Origin: an uncultured Bacteroidota bacterium
Lineage (GTDB): Bacteria > Bacteroidota > Bacteroidia > UKL13-3
DNA: 64,000 nt
Reading direction: 5' to 3'
Assembly (NCBI GenBank): GCA_903850915.1
Contig: CAINMV010000015.1
Span: forward strand, 1-64,000
How positions within the stretch are numbered: position 1 is the first letter of the stretch; each line of letters starts with the position of its first letter. A program made the position numbers and the translations under genes. Positions 8,691 through 16,552 of this stretch are shown in pieces. The notes beneath the pieces are model-generated. The model was not told where the DNA came from. It was given only the letters and a program-made list of their open reading frames with translations, and did not search any database.

Positions 8691-9302
8691 TTATTTCGTT
8701 CTCAGCATGGCACTGACCCATTTAGGAATAAGCGCCCTTCGTTCATTTATTATAATTTCAAATGCTTTTTCGCTACCAATTGCTTTTTTGAATATGGGCT
8801 TGGCTATAAAAGGAAAAATAATCATCCCTAAGATGCTAATTAGAAACTGCAATGGATTCTCATCAGGGCGTTTTTCTTTCAGTTGTTTTACAAAGAAAGA
8901 ATCACTGAGCATTTTGTGTGGATGAAAACCAGATCCAAAAGCCTCACTATTTAAGTTTAACTCTCGTAAAACAAAAATGGGTAGATCTGGATTCTTGATT
9001 AGCATATCGGCGTATAGATTAACAATTAACGTTACCTTCTGCTCCAAGGTGGTATTGGCGTCGTTGAGTGCTGGTGAAATTACCCCAAATAGTTTCTGCA
9101 TTTTCTCAATCATCACCACTTTGAAAAGCTTCTCTTTACTTCGGAAATAATAATTTAAAAGTGCCAAGTTAATACCAGATAATTCAGCAATATCACGGGT
9201 TCGAGTGCCTGCAAAACCTTTTTTGGTGAAAACCACACGTGCCGCTTCCAATATTTTCTCCTCCGTGGAGGAGGTAATGATGTCCTTGTCTTTTTTTGCC
9301 AT
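8691..9302 (-). CDS. TetR/AcrR-family regulator of efflux operon
   Basis: DNA-binding repressor of 203 residues, first gene of the efflux operon. The TetR helix-turn-helix is at about 14-60: EKILEAARVVFTKKGFAGTR, then TRDIAELSGINLALLNYYFRSKEKLF. The C-terminal ligand domain is divergent, as usual. I chose ATG 9302 (MAKKDKD); an upstream TTG at 9329 would lie inside the -7 promoter box. Position at the head of the operon suggests autorepression, relieved by a transported compound. E. coli YbiH (CecR), which heads the ybh efflux operon, is the closest analogy. Confidence 0.9.
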   Translation of the reverse strand: MAKKDKDIITSSTEEKILEAARVVFTKKGFAGTRTRDIAELSGINLALLNYYFRSKEKLFKVVMIEKMQKLFGVISPALNDANTTLEQKVTLIVNLYADMLIKNPDLPIFVLRELNLNSEAFGSGFHPHKMLSDSFFVKQLKEKRPDENPLQFLISILGMIIFPFIAKPIFKKAIGSEKAFEIIINERRALIPKWVSAMLRTK

Positions 9303-9318
9303 GAGAAATAATACGCGA

Positions 9319-9326
9319 CAAAAATA
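9319..9326 (-). promoter_or_regulatory. -7 box of efflux operon promoter
   Basis: On the minus strand it reads TATTTTTG, fitting TAnnTTTG. It lies 17 nt upstream of the TetR start at 9302, giving a leader of roughly 10 nt. The flanking TACAACTAAT at 9325-9334 could be part of an operator. Confidence 0.5.
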
Positions 9327-9603
9327 CAACTAATTTTTGTTTTTAATCATTATTTTTAATCATTTGTTTAAATAAATTAAAAAAACAACTTTTAATTAAA
9401 TTTTAAATGCTTATAACCTAACGACATTTACGCAGTTAGACTAAGAATTTAGTCTATTGGTAACGTAAATCATAACAGTCATTATTTTTAGCATGATTTG
9501 AAGTAAATACTATATTTTGACTCTAAAAATGAATTTAATTAATCATACCAATTGAGAATATATTTAAGTATACTTGCTTTAGTTTTTACTCTTACTATTT
9601 TTT
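9327..9603. other. Intergenic region between divergent operons
   Basis: This AT-rich stretch separates the minus-strand efflux operon from the plus-strand threonine aldolase gene. It contains several TTAATCATT-like and TTTTTAATCATT repeats at about 9341-9365 that could be binding sites. No convincing -7 box for the aldolase gene and no small ORF were found. Confidence 0.4.
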
Positions 9604-10620
9604 ATGATTATTGATCTTAGAAGTGACACGGTAACCAAACCAACAGGCGCAATGCTCGAAGCAATGCTGAAAGCCGACGTTGGCGATAATGTATTTAATG
9701 ATGACCCTACAGTTTTGCAATTGGAGCAAAAGGCCGCAGCCATGTTTGGCATGGAGTCGGCCTTGTTTTGCGTTTCGGGCACCATGACAAATCAGCTAGC
9801 CATTAGAATTCATTGTTCGCCAGGAAGTGAAGTAATTTGTGATAAGCTCTCGCATGTTTATTTATACGAAGGTGGCGGTATTGCCTTGAATGCCTTTTCG
9901 TCCACCAAGACTTTGGAGGGTGATAGAGGAAGAATTACAGCAGCTCAGGTAGAAGAAGCCATTAACAATAAAAATGACATTCATTTGCCAGTGTCACGTA
10001 TGGTTTCGTTAGAGAACACGATGAACAAAGGTGGCGGGAGTATTTATAATTTTAAAGAGATAGAAAATATAAAAGAGGTATGTACCCAAAATAAGTTAAA
10101 ACTTCATTTAGATGGCGCTCGTATTTTTAATGCTTTGGTAGAAACGAACGATTCGCCTTTGTCGTATGGTAAGGTGTTCGACACCATTTCTATTTGTTTA
10201 TCCAAAGGATTAGGGTGTCCGGTGGGCTCTTTGCTTTTGGGCTCAGAAGAGTTAATAACACAAGCACGAAGGTTTCGTAAAGTGATGGGCGGAGGTTGGC
10301 GTCAAGCCGGCTTTTTAGCGGCCTGTGGCATCTATGCGTTAGACCACCAAATTGAACGCTTAAAGGAAGATCATAAACGGGCAAAAGAAATCGGAAGCCT
10401 ACTTTCGAAGCAGGAGTTTGTGGCTAATGTTTACCCCATTGAAACCAATATCGTTATTTTTGAGTTGGCAAATAAAATGCATGCTTCGGATTTTGTTGCA
10501 CAAATGTCGGCCCGTGGGTTGCTATGTTCCGGATTTGGAAAACATCTGGTTCGTTTTGTCACGCACCTCGATTTTACCGATGTCCAAATGGAAGCTTTAG
10601 AAGAGGTATTTAGAAAATAA
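9604..10620 (+). CDS. ltaE: Low-specificity L-threonine aldolase
   Basis: PLP enzyme of 338 residues that cleaves L-threonine or allo-threonine to glycine and acetaldehyde. The N-terminus IDLRSDTVTKPT is the hallmark of the family. The Schiff-base lysine is K201 in SICLSKGLGCPVGS, and the phosphate/cofactor region is FCVSGTMTNQLAIRIH. LHLDGARIFNA supplies the Asp that contacts the pyridine nitrogen. VMGGGWRQAGFLAA is also typical. Length matches the family (330-345). It stands alone, with the divergent efflux operon on the left and a T9SS protein on the right. The final segment (ALEEVFRK) is intact, so I see no truncation. Serine hydroxymethyltransferase-like side activity is possible. Confidence 0.95.
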   Translation: MIIDLRSDTVTKPTGAMLEAMLKADVGDNVFNDDPTVLQLEQKAAAMFGMESALFCVSGTMTNQLAIRIHCSPGSEVICDKLSHVYLYEGGGIALNAFSSTKTLEGDRGRITAAQVEEAINNKNDIHLPVSRMVSLENTMNKGGGSIYNFKEIENIKEVCTQNKLKLHLDGARIFNALVETNDSPLSYGKVFDTISICLSKGLGCPVGSLLLGSEELITQARRFRKVMGGGWRQAGFLAACGIYALDHQIERLKEDHKRAKEIGSLLSKQEFVANVYPIETNIVIFELANKMHASDFVAQMSARGLLCSGFGKHLVRFVTHLDFTDVQMEALEEVFRK

Positions 10621-10650
10621 CTATATTACGAAAAAATGGTAGTGCGTTTT

Positions 10651-10666
10651 TTGTTTTGCAAAACAA
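10651..10666. repeat. 16-bp perfect palindrome
   Basis: TTGTTTTG followed by its reverse complement CAAAACAA. It sits 31 bp after the threonine aldolase stop and follows a T-tract. It could be a weak transcription terminator or an operator. No loop is present if fully paired, so a hairpin would open to about 6 bp. Confidence 0.4.
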
Positions 10667-10827
10667 TAATTCATTGATTACTTGCTAGTTATAGTACTGC
10701 GTAAAATAGGGTGAATTCAACATACCGTTATATCTTAATACTCCCCATTTTTCAGGTTTGCATCTACAATAATTCATCAACTTTTAGTATTATTGCATGT
10801 ATCAATACTAACTATTTCTAACTATTT

Positions 10828-13569
10828 ATGAAGCACCTATTTACGTTAATTGCATCGCTTTTTTTAATTCAAACTTTCGGTCAGTTGAGCCGCACTCCGC
10901 TTGGCGCACAAGGTAATGTTGGTATTCCCTTATCCCCTGCCGAACAATTAAAACTACAATTACGCACCAAATCATTTCGAAGTACACCCTTGCCAGAGGC
11001 TGGCACCACGCATACTGGATGGTATGATAATGCTGATGCTTTAGGTATTTCTGGTTATGGAAGCCCTAATTTTTTTGTAACCACATTATTCAACGATTCG
11101 CTTGCGGTGGAACTTGATCAAGATCCAAATAACTTTGGGAGTATTATTACTAGACCTGTTTATTTTTATCATTTAGGATCAATTGTTGATCCGCGCAGTT
11201 TGATTTATGATAACTATCCTTATAAGTCAAACAACTCTTCTACTTACACTGTCGATTCGATTTCTATACCCTATATTTATAAACGCCACAATAAAAGCAA
11301 TACCATTGTCGATACTTTGATTATCGAAATTTATCCATCCACACAAATTAGAAAATATTATTTTCCAACTAAAAGTGGACAGGTAACGGGCACTATTCCT
11401 TACGACTACACCTCAAACCTTGGCAATCTGCCTTTTAAAACTATCAAGTTCCCATTAACAAAAACTGATACCGCGTCAACCATTACTTTTAAATCCTTTG
11501 GATTAAATCCAGTTCTAAACGTACCTGCTAGAGGGCAAATTATTGCTTCCTATAAATATGTTTCTGGACAAACCTACAATGCTCGCGACACCATTAATTT
11601 TAACACCTTCGATACTATTAACTATCCTGTAAAACGCAGGCTAAATGAATTTAAAGCATTACTTGGGTATGATCCAAATGGCTGGTACGAATCAACTATA
11701 AACGATTCTCCGATGTTTCGTATTTATGACAATGGAATGCTTGTTGAAAAAGCTGTAAGATATAATCAATCCAGCACTGGTTGGAATGGATATTTTGTTT
11801 CGGGTAACGCATTCACTAATTCATACTACCCTGTAATGGAGTTTAAAATTACTTCTACAGATGGACCGAGTGCAGATTGCAGTTTATTAAATTACAGCTT
11901 CACCAGTCCATCAGCCACGGGCACTATCAACCAAACCAGTTCAGGAGGTAGTGTTGCCATCAGCGTCCCATACGGAACCAATTTAAACGCGTTAATAGCT
12001 AGTTTTAATATTAGCGATAGCGCCAACGCGTATGTCGTCGGGGTGAAGCAAATTTCAGGAGTTACCTCAAATAATTTCACCGCCACTATTAATTATAAAA
12101 TTGTAGCACAGGATACCAACTACTCAAAAATTTATACTGTTACTGTAACCGTACAGCAAAATATCGCTTGCGATTTACTAACCTATAAATTTAACAATCC
12201 ACTCGCAAATGCAGTGATTACGCCCAAATCATATGGTGGACTAGTTGAATTAACTGTTCCGAATGGCACCAATCCAAATGGTCTTATTGCCTCATTTACA
12301 CTTAGCGATAGCGCCATGGCTTTTGTAGGAACTAACAAACAATTTTCAGGAGTTACAGCCAATAACTTTACGGATACTATAATTTATTATGTGGTTTCGC
12401 AAAACACCTCCTTTGTGAAAATTTACAAAGTGTATGTTACCGTTTCCAAGTGCAATTTAAAAGTTACATCGCCTCCTCAAAATCAATCTATTGCCGAAAC
12501 AAAAAATGCTCAGTTTATCGTATCCTCGTCCGACGCCTCTGCAACGTTTCAATGGCAAACCAATCAAGGTATTGGATGGCAAAATCTTTTTAATGCCGGA
12601 CAATATACAGGGAGCAATGATGACACACTAAAAGTATCGAACACAACAATGCTCAACCAAGGCCAACTCTTTCGCTGCATTCTTTCAAATACCACTTGTA
12701 AAGACACGAGTGCTTCCGCCGTATTAACCATTACGTGCAAAGTATTGCTTAGCGCAAGTCCTCAAAATAAAGCGGTAACGATAGCTCAAAATGCCACTTT
12801 TGCAACATCGACAACAGATATTAGTGCAACCATACAATGGCAAACCAATGTTGGGGCTGGATGGCAAAATGTATTTAATGCAGGACAATATTCCGGTGCT
12901 AACACAAATACCCTTACGGTATCGAATGTAAGTTTTCTAAACAACAGCCAACTCTTCCGTTCGATTATTGGTTTAGGTTCGTGCAAGGACACTAGCGCTG
13001 TTGCCACTTTAACGGTGAATTGCAATGTAAATATTGGTACACAGCCAACCAATCAAAGCGTAAATGTTGGAAGTACAGCACAGTTTACCACATCGAGTAC
13101 AGACGTGAGCTCGTCCTTTCAGTGGCAAACAAATTTGGGTTTAGGATGGCAGAACATTTTTAATGCGGGTCAATTTTCAGGCGCTACCAATAGTACACTT
13201 CTCATTAGTAATGTATCTATAGCAAACAACAATAACCAAATTTTTAGATGCGTGATAAACACTGGAAGCTGCAAGGATACCAGCTCCACAGCTACTTTAA
13301 CAGTTAAGGCTGGAGGTAATGGCATTGTCTCTACCATCAGCCCGTTCTTCCTTCTTTTCCCTAATCCTGCTTCCACTAAAATAAATATTAGCATGCCAAT
13401 AGCATGGTCGGGTAGCATATGTTCAATTTTAGATGCTTCGGGACGAAAAATTTGGAGTGGTATCATCAACGAACAAAACTCAACATTAGAATTATCACAT
13501 TATGCTGAAGGAATTTATCTGTTCCAGGTAGAAGGGAAATATAGCACTATATTTAACCTCGTTCGCTAA
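10828..13569 (+). CDS. T9SS-secreted protein with Ig-like repeats
   Basis: Large exported protein of 913 residues. A signal peptide (MKHLFTLIASLFLIQTFGQ) is followed by an unrecognised beta-rich N-terminal region (20-350). Next come two copies of a beta module of about 90 residues that begins CSLLNYSFTSP / CDLLTYKFNNP and contains SDSA-A-V and the FSGV/ISGV-T-NNF motif, then three Ig-like domains each carrying QWQTN..GWQNxFNAGQ. The last 70 residues (FPNPASTKINISMPI to YSTIFNLVR) form a type A T9SS sorting domain. The protein should therefore be exported through the outer membrane and attached or released. It is probably an adhesin-like surface protein; no catalytic motif is seen. The region after the stop contains a strong hairpin. 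Confidence 0.85.
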   Translation: MKHLFTLIASLFLIQTFGQLSRTPLGAQGNVGIPLSPAEQLKLQLRTKSFRSTPLPEAGTTHTGWYDNADALGISGYGSPNFFVTTLFNDSLAVELDQDPNNFGSIITRPVYFYHLGSIVDPRSLIYDNYPYKSNNSSTYTVDSISIPYIYKRHNKSNTIVDTLIIEIYPSTQIRKYYFPTKSGQVTGTIPYDYTSNLGNLPFKTIKFPLTKTDTASTITFKSFGLNPVLNVPARGQIIASYKYVSGQTYNARDTINFNTFDTINYPVKRRLNEFKALLGYDPNGWYESTINDSPMFRIYDNGMLVEKAVRYNQSSTGWNGYFVSGNAFTNSYYPVMEFKITSTDGPSADCSLLNYSFTSPSATGTINQTSSGGSVAISVPYGTNLNALIASFNISDSANAYVVGVKQISGVTSNNFTATINYKIVAQDTNYSKIYTVTVTVQQNIACDLLTYKFNNPLANAVITPKSYGGLVELTVPNGTNPNGLIASFTLSDSAMAFVGTNKQFSGVTANNFTDTIIYYVVSQNTSFVKIYKVYVTVSKCNLKVTSPPQNQSIAETKNAQFIVSSSDASATFQWQTNQGIGWQNLFNAGQYTGSNDDTLKVSNTTMLNQGQLFRCILSNTTCKDTSASAVLTITCKVLLSASPQNKAVTIAQNATFATSTTDISATIQWQTNVGAGWQNVFNAGQYSGANTNTLTVSNVSFLNNSQLFRSIIGLGSCKDTSAVATLTVNCNVNIGTQPTNQSVNVGSTAQFTTSSTDVSSSFQWQTNLGLGWQNIFNAGQFSGATNSTLLISNVSIANNNNQIFRCVINTGSCKDTSSTATLTVKAGGNGIVSTISPFFLLFPNPASTKINISMPIAWSGSICSILDASGRKIWSGIINEQNSTLELSHYAEGIYLFQVEGKYSTIFNLVR
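12460..13310 (+). repeat. Three Ig-like coding repeats
   Basis: The three Ig-like domains of the secreted protein are direct repeats at a spacing of about 285 bp; QWQTN begins at about 12550, 12835 and 13121. Each contains GWQN, FNAGQ, a TL-VSN strand and a closing SCKDTS or TCKDTS cysteine. They look like internal duplication within the gene. Confidence 0.75.
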
Positions 13570-13577
13570 AAAAAAAA

Positions 13578-13607
13578 TTCTCCTCGCAATAAAAAGAGCG
13601 AGGAGAA
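13578..13607. terminator. Strong hairpin after T9SS gene
   Basis: A perfect 10-bp stem (TTCTCCTCGC at 13578-13587 with GCGAGGAGAA at 13598-13607) starts 9 bp after the stop codon. An A-tract precedes it, so a T-tract follows it only on the minus strand; on the plus strand it could still act as a 3' stabilising hairpin or weak terminator. Confidence 0.55.
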
Positions 13608-13645
13608 CTAACCTCAAATTCTTTATTTTGAATTTACTTGTAAGA

Positions 13646-13662
13646 TACAACTATTACTTGTA
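13646..13662. promoter_or_regulatory. Candidate operator upstream of helicase-retron
   Basis: Inverted repeat TACAA-N7-TTGTA with sequence TACAACTATTACTTGTA. A further half-site TTGTA is at 13638-13642. The same 17-mer with only the centre base changed occurs at 29460-29476, directly upstream of an XRE regulator gene. It lies about 220 bp before the likely promoter of the DnaB-like gene. A 14-bp palindrome, AACCATATATGGTT, follows at 13667-13680. The function is inferred, not shown. Confidence 0.4.
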
Positions 13663-13861
13663 ATTTAACCATATATGGTTGATTTTCAAGTTATTGTCCG
13701 TTCTGAAAACAGAAATAAAATTAAAAACTGAGGCGACTGCATTGAGAAATAATTTTCTTAGTCCTTTTCAAAACATCAAGTCTAACAGCACTTTCATCGT
13801 CGTGTGCAAAAGTTGATTGTTCAACTTATAAACAAAACAAGAAAACGAAATTGGGAAGCAA

Positions 13862-13869
13862 TATTTTTG
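13862..13869 (+). promoter_or_regulatory. -7 box before DnaB-like gene
   Basis: TATTTTTG matches TAnnTTTG and lies 32 bp upstream of the ATG at 13902. This favours 13902 over the in-frame ATG at 13851, which would be upstream of the promoter. No clear -33 TTG at the ideal distance. Confidence 0.45.
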
Positions 13870-13901
13870 TTCTCCATTTAACACTACTTGAAATAAAAAA
13901 C

Positions 13902-14966
13902 ATGAAAGATATATTAATAAGAAACATCCAAGCCATTTTCGAAGATCCTTCTATCGATGAACATGAAATTACAATTCGAGTTAAAAAATTAATTTACGAA
14001 AACGAAAATCATCAGGCGAATTTGGCGGCTTCCAAACGATTTGCAGTGCTACTACCTGAATTTTTAAAAAGCATGGAGAAGAGCGAAGAAAAGACCACAA
14101 TGTTTCCGTCTGGATTTAATCAGATGGACAATGAATTTGGAGGATTTGTTGGCGGCGAGTTGGCGATAATTGGCGCTAGGCCAGGCATGGGTAAAACACA
14201 ATTGATGGTAAATCTAGCACTTCAGATGGCCAAGTCAAAGCCGGTGCTTTATTGCAGTTGCGACCTATCGGAGTCTCTCTTATTAAGTCGTTTTATTGCC
14301 TCTCTCTCAAAAATTTCTATGCGCACCTTGTTGCAGAAAAAATTCCTACCCGAAGAGATAAAACAATTGCAAGAAGTAGAGAAGCAAGTTTTCACAAACG
14401 ACCTTTTCATCAACGCTGACATAACATCGATTGGTGATTTAAAAGCAGTATGCAAAAAACACATTGAAGAAGATGGCGTGCATGTTATTTTTGTGGATTA
14501 TCTGCAACTCTTAGGCACATCAAAATATAAAAATAACAGGGAGCAAGAAATTAGTATAATAAGCCGTGAACTTAAAAACATCGCCAAGGAATATAATGTA
14601 TGCATGATTGTAGCAAGTCAATTAAGTCGTGCCGTTGAAACCCGCACTATGTCGCGAAGGCCTATACTATCTGACTTACGTGATAGTGGCGCTATTGAAC
14701 AAGATGCCGACAAGGTAATCTTTCTATATCGTCCGGAATACTATGGCTTAACAACTTATGAAGATGGATCGCCATCGCATTGCATTGCTACTCTAATTAT
14801 TGCAAAAAACAGAAATGGCTCGCTTGGAGAGATGCAACTCGAACGCGATGAAAACTTCACATTCTTTAAGGAGATAATACCTGAGGATGTTAAATTCGAA
14901 ATATCCAGTGCGGCCACCATAACTTTTAGTCAAAAAATATCACCCCTCGACGATTTCGATTTTTAA
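13902..14966 (+). CDS. DnaB-helicase-like ATPase, truncated form, retron-adjacent
   Basis: A 354-residue RecA-fold ATPase matching the C-terminal motor of the replicative helicase DnaB. Walker A is GARPGMGKT (91-99), Walker B VIFVDYLQL (195-203), the sensor segment IVASQLSRAVETR (237-249), the family hallmark LSDLRDSGAIEQDADKV (256-272), and the arginine-finger segment KNRNGSLG (302-309). The normal N-terminal primase-binding domain is absent: only about 65 helical, unrelated-looking residues precede the motor. The usual catalytic Glu of SLEM appears replaced by Asp121 (SCDLSE). It ends 6 bp before the retron RNA and lies on the same strand as the reverse transcriptase, so co-transcription is likely. 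It is unlikely to be the housekeeping helicase; a role as retron effector or partner is inference. Confidence 0.85.
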   Translation: MKDILIRNIQAIFEDPSIDEHEITIRVKKLIYENENHQANLAASKRFAVLLPEFLKSMEKSEEKTTMFPSGFNQMDNEFGGFVGGELAIIGARPGMGKTQLMVNLALQMAKSKPVLYCSCDLSESLLLSRFIASLSKISMRTLLQKKFLPEEIKQLQEVEKQVFTNDLFINADITSIGDLKAVCKKHIEEDGVHVIFVDYLQLLGTSKYKNNREQEISIISRELKNIAKEYNVCMIVASQLSRAVETRTMSRRPILSDLRDSGAIEQDADKVIFLYRPEYYGLTTYEDGSPSHCIATLIIAKNRNGSLGEMQLERDENFTFFKEIIPEDVKFEISSAATITFSQKISPLDDFDF

Positions 14967-14972
14967 GTATAG

Positions 14973-15141
14973 ATGAGCCGTTGCATACAAATTATGAGGT
15001 CAAACATGACGACTTAAGGACTGTGTTCCTGCAGCCCATGTGAAGGTGAACGAAAAGGATCGTTGTCTGTTGACGCGCATCTCACTTCGTATCGCCTTGC
15101 ATCAACAGATTTAAGTTCAAAGATAATTAGCAACGGCTCAT
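14973..15141 (+). ncRNA. Retron msr-msd RNA
   Basis: Template/primer RNA for the adjacent reverse transcriptase. Its ends are a perfect 12-bp inverted repeat: ATGAGCCGTTGC at 14973-14984 (a1) and GCAACGGCTCAT at 15130-15141 (a2), the standard retron a1/a2 arrangement. Between them are short msr-type hairpins (AGGTC/GACTT at 14997-15015, AGGA/TCCT at 15017-15030, AACGA/TCGTT at 15049-15064) and a longer stem TCTGTTGA (15066-15073) with TCAACAGA (15102-15109) enclosing 28 nt, the likely msd stem. The RT start codon is 11 bp after a2. Size (169 nt) fits known retron RNAs. The branching guanosine cannot be fixed; G14983 at the end of a1 is one candidate. Exact transcript ends are unknown. Confidence 0.85.
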
Positions 15142-15152
15142 TTTTTAATTCG

Positions 15153-16268
15153 ATGAAAACAGCAAAAGAAATCCATACGCTAGCGCAATTAGAGCAACGA
15201 AATTTAGTTCGATACTTTAACACACCCGACAACAAACCCAATAAATATTTAGAAAAATACCCATTGCATGTGCGCAATGCCTTATATTTACTTACCCTTT
15301 CAAACCCATATAAATTATGCGTTTTCATGAAACGAAAACCACAAGTGTTGCAGCATTTGTTTAATAACCCTGAATATAAAGAATATACTATACCGAAGAA
15401 AAAAGGAGGTGAGCGCTTAATCTGCGAACCGAATAAACAACTAAAATTAGCACAAAAAAGATTGGGGTATTTTCTACAAGCCTATTATCTTTTAATTAAG
15501 CCAGAGGAAGTGCATGGATTTGTTGTAAATCCACATTACTTGGGCACTTATTGCAATATTGCTGAAAACGCAAGGCCACATCTTGGAAAACAAAAGGTAC
15601 TTAATATCGACCTCAAAGATTTCTTTCCGAGTATCACTGCGCAAAGGGTGCAGCAACTTTTTCGATCTTTTATTTTTAACTATAATGAAGAAGTTGCTAC
15701 CGCACTCGCTTTGCTTACAACCTATGAAGGGCGGCTTCCTATTGGTGCACCAACTTCACCAATAATATCCAATTTTATATGTTTACCTTTAGACCGCGAT
15801 CTTAAAATATACTGTCAAGAAAAAGGACTTACTTACACACGTTATGCTGATGATTTAACATTCTCATCAAATGAATTAATTACAAAAGAAGATATCAACT
15901 CCATCAATTCTATTATTAAAAAAAATCACTTTGAAATAAACCACAAAAAGTTACGTCTTCAAAGTGCGCACCAAAGGCAAACAGTAACAGGCTTAACAGT
16001 CAATAAAATACTCAACGTTGATCGCAATTTATTAAAGCATATACGTGCTATGCTATTCGATCTAAATAAAAACGGTCTTTCTGATGCTGTGAAAAACCAT
16101 TATAAATTTAGCTTTGATCCAGACAAAAAACAATCAGACCTCTTTGTAAGTAGACTTCGAGGCTATATAAATTTTGTAGGTCAGATTAAAGGTAAACAAG
16201 ACCCCCATTACATAAAATTCAAGACAGCATTTAATAGCTGCTTACCGATTAAAAACACTTCAAGTTAA
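15153..16268 (+). CDS. Retron-type reverse transcriptase
   Basis: A 371-residue reverse transcriptase that should copy the adjacent RNA into branched msDNA. Palm motifs are visible: first catalytic Asp153 in LNIDLKDFFPSI, GAPTSPIISNF, and YADD at 231-234. The two retron-specific marks are also present: VHGF at 120-123 (the NxxH-type region X) and VTG at 278-280 (region Y). An in-frame ATG at 15063 would run through the msd and a2, so ATG 15153 (MKTAKEIHTL), 11 bp after a2, is chosen. No fused effector domain is evident; about 60 residues precede the RT core and about 75 follow VTG. Retrons are anti-phage systems whose msDNA-RT complex restrains an effector, so the adjacent DnaB-like ATPase is the prime candidate partner. 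Confidence 0.95.
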   Translation: MKTAKEIHTLAQLEQRNLVRYFNTPDNKPNKYLEKYPLHVRNALYLLTLSNPYKLCVFMKRKPQVLQHLFNNPEYKEYTIPKKKGGERLICEPNKQLKLAQKRLGYFLQAYYLLIKPEEVHGFVVNPHYLGTYCNIAENARPHLGKQKVLNIDLKDFFPSITAQRVQQLFRSFIFNYNEEVATALALLTTYEGRLPIGAPTSPIISNFICLPLDRDLKIYCQEKGLTYTRYADDLTFSSNELITKEDINSINSIIKKNHFEINHKKLRLQSAHQRQTVTGLTVNKILNVDRNLLKHIRAMLFDLNKNGLSDAVKNHYKFSFDPDKKQSDLFVSRLRGYINFVGQIKGKQDPHYIKFKTAFNSCLPIKNTSS

Positions 16269-16271
16269 TTT

Positions 16272-16290
16272 CGCATTTTCAGCGTATGCG
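16272..16290. terminator. Weak hairpin between convergent genes
   Basis: CGCAT (16272-16276) pairs with ATGCG (16286-16290) across a 9-nt loop, and flanking ATTTC/GAAAT could extend it with a bulge. It lies 4 bp after the RT stop and before the convergent small gene. No clear T-tract, so a terminator role is tentative. Confidence 0.35.
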
Positions 16291-16329
16291 TTGAAATAAA
16301 AGCAAGCTGTTGGGTAATAAAGATTTCCG

Positions 16330-16548
16330 CTATTCATCAATGCCAGTGCCATAAAGTGAAATATACGATTGAGGATTGCTATACAAATATTCCCTTTCGG
16401 CGATAAACATTCGCGAAAGTAATTTAGACAATTCAAAAGCTTCGGTTTTATTTAGTTTATTGGAATCATTTTTCCTGAAGAAATCAATGGCTTGATTACA
16501 TAATTCCTCCATAAGATTCAATTGTTCCAATGCTTCGTTTGCTTTCAT
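16330..16548 (-). CDS. Small protein of unknown function
   Basis: A 72-residue, mainly helical, acidic protein (MKANEALEQLNLMEELCNQ at the start). No signal peptide, membrane segment or known motif is recognised. It begins 4 bp after the stop codon of the vWA gene on the same strand, so it is very probably co-expressed and may be a partner of that protein. It converges with the retron reverse transcriptase gene (61-bp gap). Coding potential is supported by tight packing in the operon, not by recognised homology. Confidence 0.65.
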   Translation of the reverse strand: MKANEALEQLNLMEELCNQAIDFFRKNDSNKLNKTEAFELSKLLSRMFIAEREYLYSNPQSYISLYGTGIDE

Positions 16549-16552
16549 TTTC

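Noticed and set aside
9325-9334. TACAACTAAT in the TetR promoter as a third copy of the XRE-like operator
   Set aside because: Only the first half matches; the TTGTA half is absent, so it is not counted as a site.
13902-14966. Housekeeping replicative helicase dnaB
   Set aside because: The N-terminal domain is missing, the catalytic Glu appears changed, and the gene sits against a retron; a second full-length dnaB is expected elsewhere, though I cannot see it.
15014-15328. 104-codon minus-strand frame over the retron RNA and RT start
   Set aside because: It overlaps the msr-msd structure and the RT gene, has no recognisable protein character, and is explained by them.
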